From NCBI RefSeq assembly GCF_037975245.1, contig NC_092578.1:744001-808000 (forward strand): a stretch of DNA of 64,000 bases, written 5' to 3'. Position numbers and translations under genes: made by a program. Below, piece by piece: positions 1 to 61,835 of the stretch. Position 1 is the first letter of the stretch. Each line of letters begins with the position of its first letter. A model generated the notes under the pieces. That model was not told the origin of the DNA. It ran no database searches and worked only from the letters and a program-made list of their open reading frames with translations. Source of the stretch: Apostichopus japonicus (lineage: Eukaryota > Echinodermata > Holothuroidea > Aspidochirotida > Stichopodidae).

Positions 1-1455
1 TCAGCCCTAGTTATCTGATGGTGACCCAAGTATGCAGGAATGTATGAATATTCATATACGGAATCACAACAACCAGTGTTATGACTCTATTGCACATCGC
101 ATGCACTTTGCTAGCATACAGCTCCGTACAGAATACGTTGTACGGTATTGCCATACGAGCTATACACTGTTTACAATATATAGTACACATACTGCAATGC
201 GCAACTAAACTTCGCTTAGATGAAGTACCAACGTTGGCCTAACTGTAAGACAGTATAGGCCTACGGATTAATACATCAACATAAGTCACAAACGTATTGT
301 TAATTTACGACAAACTGTCACGAAAGTTACCGAGGTTCTATTTCGTGTCTTTTGTGTGTTATTTCTCAATTATTTTCATATCTGATACACATTTGACGGG
401 TGTCTTTTATTAATTTAACGTTAATGGTAAGTCTGCGCTGGACAACAAACATCGGCTTTTCAAATAGACCAGCCTAGGCCTAAAATAGCCTAACTTCAGG
501 ACCAGCCTAAGTTGCATTGCAACTTCAGGTTCGACTAAGGCATAACTTGGGCAAGCCCTATACTTTCTTCGTCGGTTAGGGTATGAACTCATGGTTAATA
601 AAACTTAATAAATATTACATGATAGCAAAAATATCAGTTTGCTCAAGTTAGCCTTACCAATTAAGTAGTATGAGTAGACTAGCCTAGGCCTGAGCCTATA
701 TCACATAGGCCTACATAAGCTAGGCCTTGGTCTATAAAAGTTGTAGGTTATCAGGCAATTGCATAGACCCTAAACAGTAACAGACTTATATCTTACTTGC
801 CCTCAAATTAATATGATTCAAGGCATAAAAGTGAAAACCAGCATGCACTTGATACTTTCATACTGTATAAAACTAAAGCTTAATCACAACAAATCCCTGT
901 AGTGTAAGGATAAGGCAAAACAAACTTGGATGTATCTTCATTACAAATTTATGTTGCCACATATCTGCATGCTATAAACGTCTTTTGGTGTTACGCAGGG
1001 CTAACTTCTATAGTATTAAAAGAAAAGAAAAGATTTATAAAGGCCCATTATCTAGAAAAAAATGTGCATTTGTTGTCCAATGAGAATAAAATATAATGAA
1101 AACCATATTACTGGGTTGCTTTCCTTTAATAATAGAAGCAGTTAAAACAGCGCTTGGTATTCACTTTTGCACCCTCAAAATTATGAATGTCACCTGATAT
1201 TTTTCAAGTAGTCATCTTCCTTTGATTGTAACTATGCATATATGTGCACTTTCGTTCTATTTACTTGCAATAAATTGAAATAGCTGAAAGTATTTCATTT
1301 TCACCATCAAAGCATTTTCCATTATCTAGAGAGATATTTATTTGGCTAAGTCAATATTCCTGCATGACTGGGCATAAGTTACTACCTCTATCAAATAAAA
1401 TATACTTCCAAAACTTAAGAGATTAAACATTTCAGATCTTCTTGTTTCCCTACAG
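1..1455. other. Upstream region of PARD3, no gene seen
   Basis: No conserved coding exon is visible on either strand. The first ~740 bases carry several copies of the palindrome AGGCCT, often as TAGGCCTA (near 258, 478, 684, 709 and 723). The sequence is AT-rich. It could hold a promoter, a further non-coding exon or part of a 5' intron of PARD3, but no TATA box or initiator can be assigned with confidence. Confidence 0.5.
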
Positions 1456-1516
1456 AATGGCAAAATAACCAGTCTATGCAACTAGGTTGGTAGAACACCA
1501 CCTACGACGAAACACC
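1456..1516 (+). promoter_or_regulatory. Probable 5' UTR part of first visible PARD3 exon, with a tiny uORF
   Basis: A pyrimidine-rich tract ending in TACAG at 1451-1455 looks like a splice acceptor, so an upstream non-coding exon probably exists outside or earlier in the window. A three-codon upstream ORF (ATG GCA AAA TAA) sits at 1457-1468. Its TAA is in frame with the PAR-3 reading frame, which rules out an N-terminal extension beyond it and supports the ATG at 1517. Confidence 0.45.
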
Positions 1517-45183
<43,667 letters not shown>

Positions 45184-45767
45184 TGGAAGACATCCTTTTT
45201 CTTAAACTCTAAGGAGCTCATGTAAGGAAGGAAGAAACAAACTCAACCAGCACAATTTATTTTCATTACAATGTTTATTTCATAGGTAGCCACACAGATG
45301 AGAATATTTAGACCAAATAGTCTGAAACCAATCCCCTAGCAACTGTGACAGGTTATATGTGTTTTATAACATTCTAAACAACACATAGAAGTAGGAGCAG
45401 CAGCATAAGTTTCAGACAAGGTGAAGCTAAGCGATAAGTAAATGCAAACAGAAAACTGTCTCTGTTGCCGCTGGTTTTTGGACAGGAAAAGAAAGATTAT
45501 TATGTGATTGTCTGAGCTAACAGGATTCTGTGACCACTGCAGGTGCCTGTACTGAACAATAGCGCACTTGTGTGAAGTATTAGGAGCTGTCTATGTTGGC
45601 CTTTGCACTGCCAAGCTAACTTAAGCTCTTAGTCAACCAATTTTCCTTCTCACAATTCTTTAGTTTGGGAATCGAGGTTCTTTCACCTTGTCTGAGAATG
45701 GAAGAAACCTTACAGTGATTTATGTTGCATTGTGCCTGTAATACAGTATAACTGGATCATGTGGTGT

Positions 45768-46142
45768 TGGTCCCATGGATCCACTAGATCTGCTTCCTGT
45801 GGGGTGTGGATTTAGCTGGATCCTGCAGTGTTCATCATGTGGATCAACCGGATCTGCTTCCTACAGGTCTGGATGCTGTGGATTTAGCTGGATCCTGCAG
45901 TATTGATCCCATGGATCCACTGGATCTGTTTCCTGTGGGGTGTGGATTTAACTGGATCCTGGGGTGTTGATCATGTGGATCACCAGATCTGCTTCCTGTG
46001 GGTCTGGATGCTGTGGATTTAGCTGGATCCTGCAGTATTGATCCCATGGATCACTGGATCTGCTTTCTGTGGGTCTGGATGCTGTGGATTTACCTGGATC
46101 CTGCAGTGTTGATCCCATGGATCAACTGGATCTGCTTCCTGC
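45768..46142 (+). repeat. 71-bp minisatellite in probable PARD3 3' UTR, ~5 copies
   Basis: Units share GTGGATTTA(G/A/C)CTGGATCCTG and CCATGGATC...TGGATCTGCTTCCTG. The TTTA(G/A/C)CTGGA landmark lies at 45811, 45883, 45947, 46018 and 46089, giving spacings of 72, 64, 71 and 71. The unit is dense in BamHI-like GGATCC and GATC. Confidence 0.92.
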
Positions 46143-46943
46143 ACTCTGATTTGTATATGTATATATATATATATTTCTTTTTAAAGCAATAATGTATATT
46201 ATTAGGCCAAAGGATTTGTCCTTGAAACATATCTTCCATTGAACTGATTAGCTTTTATTCAATCATGTATGTAAAGTAAATGTTGTTTTTACTGGTTCAT
46301 GATAGACCAACCTAACCCACTAAGGTTAACTGTCTTTGTGTTTTATAAATGATCAGGGAACTGAGAAAGTAGAATGAGATGTAATCCTGCTCTTAACAAA
46401 TTAAAGTGGGTGTCACTCCCAGTATGGTTGGGATAACTATCCCTTCGTACAAAACACATTTTTTGAGATGAAAGTGTTAAAATATCTTGTGATTAGGAAA
46501 GAATGGTTTAATCATCTGCGATATGAGGACATAGTCAATGGTTATTCATGAATCAATCTTAATATTCATTTCTTCACATGTAGCACACTAGTGTGTCTGA
46601 GTCAAAATTAAATGATACAATTGGCTGGTTCTTGCTTGTAAATGATGTAGTCCTGTCTACGTAGGAGCAAGTAAACCTGTTTTTGTTATTAATCACAAAA
46701 GTGGAAGGCATCTCTTAGGGAAACTTCATTGTTACTCTAGAGTAAAGAAATGGCACTCCATAAAACACACAAAACATTTCTGCTTGCAAATATCCCTAGC
46801 AAATGTTCTTGTTTGTGAAGGATATATGCGATGGAACACATCCTATTGTTCATAAGAATGCATTTGCTTTTGGATATACCCTTCAATTGTTGCCAAACTG
46901 TGATACTATGGTGAATAAATGATGGACCATGAATAAATTATAG

Positions 46944-47088
46944 ATTCACCTCATTAATAATTGATGACACTTTATGAATAATTGATGGTTCACCTCATGA
47001 ATAATTGATGGTTCACCTCATGAATAATTGATGGGTTCCCCTCATGAATAAATTATGACACCTCATGATTAATTATCAAACTATATAA
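46944..47088 (+). repeat. 23-bp AT-rich tandem repeat, ~6 copies
   Basis: Units of the form TTCACCTCATGAATAATTGATGG. The two at 46989 and 47012 are identical and outer copies are diverged. Confidence 0.85.
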
Positions 47089-49230
47089 TTTATCAAGAGT
47101 GTGATGAACATTGTGAATTACTGATATGCCTCATGAATAAGTAATTTTCACATGAATATTCAACAGCACAACATGAAGATATGATGGACAAGCATTATAA
47201 TGAGGTGTCCTCTTTTGCCAGACCATGTTAAGGAGTCGTAGAACTGATATAGATGCTTGATGAGAGATTTGATTGGCCAGTTTGTACATAATATGGTTAT
47301 TAAGTGTACAACTCATTCTTCACTGCCTTCCTCTTATTCTAACTTTTGTTTCCTTTGATTTGATGTAAATATTTGTAAGAAGGGAAGAAAACACTTCTCA
47401 TTTTGCTTGATTGGGAAGAAGCTTTAAAGGAGGCGATTGGTCAGTATCTTTATCAAATGCAATTAGTTGCTAGGACCAAAAACCAGTTTTTGTTTCCATG
47501 GTTGCAGCCAAGACAGTCACAATTGTTTTATTTGAGTCACATACATTGATGCGATATAACCGTTGAAGCTTGAAGAGAAACATGAAAATGTCTCATACTT
47601 TAGAGGCCGCAGCACCTGACAAGGGAAGCCAAGAAGTATCTGGCAAGTTTGCTGTGTAAAATAATAAGCCATTTGTAGGAAGAGAGAAGGAAATTAAAAA
47701 GTACCTAATTAGTTATTCAGTATTATCATAATTATCATAATACTTATTCAAAACAAACCAAATATTATTCATGAAATTAATGCTCTTCAAATATCTGTCT
47801 GCCAATTGCAAAACAAACTTGATTTGGTTTGATACTGTGATACTGATGGCTAAGAAATGCTCATTAAGGGGAATAGAATCAAGTGTGTAATTTAAAAACA
47901 TTGTTAACGTTTATATTTATGACCTTGATGTCAAGTTGCAATTCTGAAAAAAACGATGTTGAGAAATGTGTTTGTCTCTCAGATAAATTGTTTTGAAATC
48001 AGAGGGTTGGAGAGGTTGTGAATTGGTGATCCGCGACTGGGTAGAGCTCAAAGGAAGTGAAAGAGCCACTTGTAAAGATTGGATATTGTTAATCTCTGAG
48101 ATGTGTACTAAGTTGACAATATCTGTAAGATACTTAACACAGTAATTAGTGATAATTAACAAGCGAATCCCTAGTGAAGGGATTGCGGGAGAGAACAGAT
48201 TTCTTGTGCAACTCCATGGATGTTACAGTAGTTCAATGGTGCACAATGTAACTGCCTTCGAATCAGCAGGGTAAAGACACACTTGACTTAAGAAGCCGAA
48301 GCTGTACATCTGCAAGTAGACCATTGGATGGTACATATCTGTGTGCTATATATATTAATATGTAATAAAACTAACTGCACAACACACCAACCACTATTTG
48401 AATGGTGTTGGTACAGTCTTTACTAAAGGTGTCATATTTAGAGATTCATAGTTATTATGCTCTCTGGAGTAGTTTGTATCTCACAGATTACTTTATAAGT
48501 TGATTTGACATTTTGTAGATATTTAAATGGTTATCCAAGTTATGGAGGAAAGCAGCCTTCATACCAGCGTGTGCCTTAGTTCTCTTTGCTTGTGAGGTAC
48601 TTGTAAGGTACTTGTATAATATGTATAAAGATTAGTGCACCCCCATACCACTATATTTATATACTCTGTTTTCATTCCTCCCCCCCCCCAACCCCTTTCT
48701 CCTGTTCTCAAATTTCCTCATTCATTATTTCATGTATTCTGTATTTCTAAGTGAGTATTCAATAAGTTTTGCTGGTTCAACTATTAATGTGTTTTCCACA
48801 GCATGAAGTATCCCATTCAATGTATTCATTAGTCAATTCACAGCCATAGGCCTTGAAAATTAATAATCATAAGTTAGTTTCATCATCATCATATTTATAT
48901 GCAAGTGATCTAGCTTTTGTTGTTTTAATAATCAGTCGGTATTAAGGTCGGTGCTTTTACACTGTCATCACATACCTATTCATCATTGTAGGGCAGTCTT
49001 GTCATCTTCAAAGCCAACTTTGCACAATTTAACAGTGAAAAGTCTATCTCACCATGGCAGGATTAATCTGAGATACTACAAGATGGTTGAAACACTTGTC
49101 TTTACTTTGGTTTAATCTGGAGCACTGGTTACACTGACCATGACCTTTACGATATTTTAAACTTGAGCCATTAAGACATGGTCAAACAGACCTGACAAAG
49201 GAGGATCTTAGCTAGAATAACTTGGTACGA

Positions 49231-49463
49231 ACTATTACTGTTAGGCTGAACAGTGACATGGTCTATATTAAGGTATTGCCTAGAGTGTCTCTGTCATAAC
49301 TATAACTGTAAGGCTAAACAGTGATATAGTCTGTATTCAAGTAGCTTTGTACAAATTATTACTGTTAAGCTAAACAGTGACATGATCTAACAGTCCTAAT
49401 AAATTTGGGTATTACCTTGAATATCTCCATACAAACCATTACTGTAAGGCTAAACAGTGACCT
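49231..49463 (+). repeat. Degenerate ~70-bp tandem repeat, ~4 copies
   Basis: The block ATTACTGTTA(A/G)GCT(A/G)AACAGTGACATG recurs near 49231, 49300, 49357 and 49436, with variable spacers mentioning GGTATTG and a Cys-loop-free AT background. Copies are old and unequal in length. Confidence 0.7.
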
Positions 49464-50870
49464 GTTAAGTTAGGGTATTGAATATCACTGTACAGACAAC
49501 CAGTAGCATTTCTTAACATAGTAGTGCCTGTCCCTCTTTTCTGCTAGTACTATTTCATTTTGTACAGAAAATTTTATAATTCCCTTTTCTTGTCACTTCT
49601 TTGTAAATAGCAGCACATTCCACATGCCCTATATCCACTATCATTATATCCACAATCATTATATCCAATTATTCTGATGGATTCGTCAAAATGACCTCCG
49701 AAATATCGCTGCATCTTCCTGGTATGAAAACGCATATTATGCTCGGTGAAAACCAATATTATCATCTCGTAGAAACCACATCATTTTATTTTTAATTTCT
49801 AATTGTTGTTTTTCTTCAATGTTGAACTCATGTTATCATTTTGCATTCATTATGTTATATTTAGTGTTTCTGTTATGATATTAACATTAGTTTTGTGTGA
49901 TTAGAGCTGGCCGTATATTACCGCTCTTTGTGTATGTGGTCACCCCCCCCCCTCCTCTTTCGACAACCCCGACTTACATTTGATTAGTGTAGGGTTTGCT
50001 CTCTTCATTGTGGTTTCAGCAAGTTTTAATTTTATGTATTTATAACCTGGTTAATATGTTTACCCCATTAAGTATTTTTCATACACAAGAAGATCATTTA
50101 TAACAAATAAACGTAACATGAGAGCAGTTATCAAGTCATTCTAGTATTTCTGTTATCATTCATGACTAATTTCATTAATCCTTTTCTGCCCCCCCCCCCA
50201 CCCTTCTGTTGGAGACCATTCACACTTTCTTTGTTAGATATACCGTAACAGGATTTAATGGATTTGGGGGGGGGGGGAGGTGGAAGTGGATGTTGTTGGG
50301 GATAGGTGGCAAAAAACGAACAGGTTGAGGTTACCACCATTATCATTATTATGAAGCCAGTGTTCTGTATGATGGACGACTTAATGCTTTGTACAATCTA
50401 TATAGCCTCGATAAATTAGCAACGAAAGATTTGTATTCCATAACAGAATCGGATAGCGTACAGAATGATAAACAAACGGGAGAATGTACAGCATTCTTTG
50501 TACACACAGATCAATAGTAACTGTAACAGAGTTCATATACTTTACCAGTCTCTGCTAATTGAGTATCATCTTGCTAAATTCAACACGGCATACTACTTTA
50601 AATGTAGTCAAGGCTCTGTTTATTTTTCATGACATAAAACGTACACGCCTAAGCCGTATATTAACTACATCAACGTGAAATAATTAGAGTACATCCTGTA
50701 CATAAATCCATAATGATATGCCTAAATCTGGTGTTTATTTTACGGAGTTTGAAATTCATCATTTGACTTTCTTTCCAGTGTATTCAGCTGTGTGTTTACA
50801 GTAGTCAATACTTGCTTTTACAACGTCACCGTTTGTTTACATTTGTTAAGGAGAATATTAATACACACTA

Positions 50871-51317
50871 CAGGTCTAACTGGTTATGTTACATCCTTCA
50901 CACATATAGATACATAAAATGGCCTGTATATTGCCACGTAAAAAGTTAAATATTTATGACAGGTCTAACAGTGGTTATGTTCCATCCTTCACACATAGAG
51001 ATACATAAAATGGCCTGTATATTGCCACGTAAAAAGTTAAATATTTATTACAGGTCTAACTGGTTATGTTCCATCCTTCACACATAGAGATACATAAAAT
51101 GGCCTGTACTACCACGTAAAAAGTTAAATATTTATTACAGGTCTAACAGTGGTTATGTTACATCCTTCACACATAGAAATACATAAAATGGCCTGTATAT
51201 TGCCACGTAAAAAGTTAAATATTTATTACAGGTCTAACTGGTTATGTTCCATCCTTCACACATAGAAATACATAAAATGGCCTGTACTGCCACGTAGAAA
51301 GTTAAATATTTATTACA
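50871..51317 (+). repeat. ~90-bp tandem array, five copies with alternating variants
   Basis: Units start CAGGTCTAAC at 50871, 50960, 51051, 51138 and 51229 and include CATCCTTCACACATA, ACATAAAATGGCCTGTA and GCCACGTAAAAAG. Copies 1, 3 and 5 have AACTGG after the start and copies 2 and 4 have AACAGTGG. Copies 3 and 5 share a shortened GTACT(A/G)CC. This indicates duplication of a two-unit block. Confidence 0.92.
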
Positions 51318-52067
51318 CCTGAATTACGCGTGCTCAGTTAGTATTGCTTTAGTTAGAAAGTGAACTTTTCACTGTTTCATACACACACAGCTGTGGTTTA
51401 CATTCAGACCGTGGACCCCATTGTTTTTTCCATTGTTCAAATCCACGTACCCTAACCCTAATAATACTCGTAACAATATAATTCTTGCGAGGACGTGGTG
51501 ATTCTTTAGAAATCACATCCGAGGACCTAGAATTATTTTGTTCAAGTCCTCAGTCAGAATACAAAAGGCACACACACACATATGTGTGTGTATTGCGTGA
51601 TGATCCGAGCTTGGTCTAATCTCGCGATGATGTTTCTCTCAATATCATGTTCTTCAACTATTTTTCTTTTTTAATCTACCTCCCCCTCCCATCCCTCATT
51701 CCGCCACCCTCCACTTCCACCCCACCATTCTTCGCATCCTAATCACAGGCTGATCATCGATTTTTTTCAAAGCAATATGCGGTTTTCAGCATTAACTAAT
51801 ATTTTCATTCTATTAAGATATATTACTTTAATTCAATAATCTGGTTGAGAACAAATTTATAATTGTTGATAAATATCGATCGAACCCTGCAACAGGTGGT
51901 CATCCCGGCGTACAACGTGTCTAACCACTTCACTGCAGAAATAGAACAATGTACAATGTAAGGACCGTTTGTGAGTAATTGCTTGTTATTAGAGATATAT
52001 TTAACATAGAGGGGTAGTCTAGCAGTTTTTGAATCGTACATATTGTGTTGATAATTGCGAGGGAACA

Positions 52068-60131
<8,064 letters not shown>

Positions 60132-61778
60132 CGACTTGTAAACTGATATCAGAGTAGCTCTGTTGAAGTGTCACTTTATAAACATAAGGGTCGACTGAAT
60201 GTATCAGTCTGTATTACCATAGTAACCATATTGAGTGGAATGTGATGTCGTCTCATGTTTGACTTGTAGTGAACCCTTTATGAACAAGGCAGGCCTCACC
60301 ATCAACATACTATATGTTGTTGAGTCTGGACCACCAATATACTGTTTTCTGTTGAACATGGGGCATCAACACATTCTACTCTTTTGAGTATGAGCCATGA
60401 CCATATTATATCTGTTGAGTATGATCCTTCAACATATTATATTGTTTGAGCATGGTCGAACTAGCGTTTGTAATTGTGTTCTGCATAAGTATGCTTCTAA
60501 CGATGTATGTATGCCTCTCCACTAGCGAATGTTCTGGAAATGGAAACTTGAATAGAGAATTTAGCACAAGCATTTGTAAGCTCATGAATTGTTTAATTTT
60601 CATATTTTCAATGAAGGTCTTCTGTTACATAAACAGTTACAAACCATTACATAATCTCTTAATATCTTACAAAAGTAAATATAATAAGATGATGAACACA
60701 CCTGCTCTGTTTGCCTCTCCTTTTGCCCACCCCTTAATTCTAAATATCTCACAACCCCCCCCCCCCTCCCTTCCCCATCTCGATGAATAAGGCGGAACTG
60801 GTACGAAGGATGCGCTTGTTGTTCGTTTAATGTTTACATCTCTAACTTTTAAGCTCCTACTTATTTTTTCTACTTTTACGGTCAGGTTCATACTTGAAGA
60901 AAATATTTCATTATCAAACTCAACTATTATTATGTATTGTTTTCATCTTCTTTGTTCTTTTCTATTGATGTCGATTTTCTATTTCTAGAAAAAAATGTTT
61001 TATTTTTTATCACTATTACTCTTTGTTTTATTAAAATGAAATTCATCTTGAATCGGCTGTTCGGGTTTTATTTTGCATTTATCGTGTAATCAATGTATTC
61101 GTAAGTTCAGTTTATTTCGGTTTATTTCAGGTCGGGTAGTTTCAGTTCAGTTCGGTTCGGTTCGGGTTCGTTCGGCTCAGTTCGCTCTAGTTCAGTTCCT
61201 TTCGGTTTGGTTCAGTATACTACTGACTTCGGTTCAGTTCGGCTCAGTTCAGTTGATTCCGATTTGGGCTTTTGATTTCTTTCCTGTCAGGCCTGATTTC
61301 CAGATAAAATGATTTCATATTCAATATTGTTGATAGTCTTAGAGTACAATGATAGTCCTCTTTGCATGTGTACCTGTGCGAGTACAATGCTCTAAACACA
61401 TGTACGAGTGTACTTAATGTTGCATTAGATTCCATATTCACCCCTCCCCTACCCGCCCCCCCCCACCCTCCCACTTGCATGAAATGTCACTTACTAGTCG
61501 GAATTAATCGTACCCTATGAGTGTGGTGGAAATGTTTTATTTTTAAACAAAGGATATTCAAATATGCGATACTAGAGCAGGTGTTTGTTATTAAGAGCAG
61601 TAAATCCAAATAATAATTATGATAATTATTAGTAAACAAACGAAGGCAGGTGTACATCTGAGGTGGCATGGTTTTGTAACGGTAGATCCCATGAACTGAT
61701 TTACTGCATATGGAAGGAAGTTGGAGAAGCTATACGTGTAACCTAAACATATAGAAGTATGAGCATGCTACAGCTAAC
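60132..61778. other. GALNT A 3' UTR and spacer to GALNT B
   Basis: About 1.6 kb with no coding exon recognised. ATTAAA near 61029 is a possible poly(A) signal. A repeated ATATT(A)T...GTTGAGT(A/C)TG phrase occurs at 60310-60450, and a TTCGG/TTCAG pentanucleotide repeat at 61105-61262. Confidence 0.7.
61105..61262 (+). repeat. (TTCGG/TTCAG)n pentanucleotide microsatellite
   Basis: Interspersed TTCGG, TTCAG and GGTTC units, moderately diverged. Confidence 0.85.
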
Positions 61779-61835
61779 ATGTATGACAACGATAAAACGA
61801 AACCAAGGAAAAAGCGGTCTTTCGTCTCCCACCTG
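61779..61835 (+). CDS. GALNT gene B exon 1 (aa 1-19)
   Basis: MYDNDKTKPRKKRSFVSHL, donor CTG|GTAAGT, phase 0. A second ATG four bases later is out of frame. Confidence 0.75.

Larger units (their letters stand above)
45184..52067. other. PARD3 3' UTR and intergenic region (6.9 kb)
   Basis: No conserved coding exon is seen. AATAAA-type signals occur at several places (near 46913, 46931, 48363 and 50104); which one ends PARD3 cannot be decided here. The region holds a 71-bp minisatellite (45768-46142), a 23-bp AT-rich repeat (46944-47088), a degenerate repeat (49231-49463), poly-C/G tracts (48679-48690, 49944-49955 and 50264-50278) and a ~90-bp repeat array (50871-51317). Confidence 0.75.

Noticed and set aside
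45844..46192. Short frames with repeated GSILQDPAKS or MGLDAVDLAGSC
   Set aside because: Translations of the 71-bp minisatellite in the PARD3 3' UTR.
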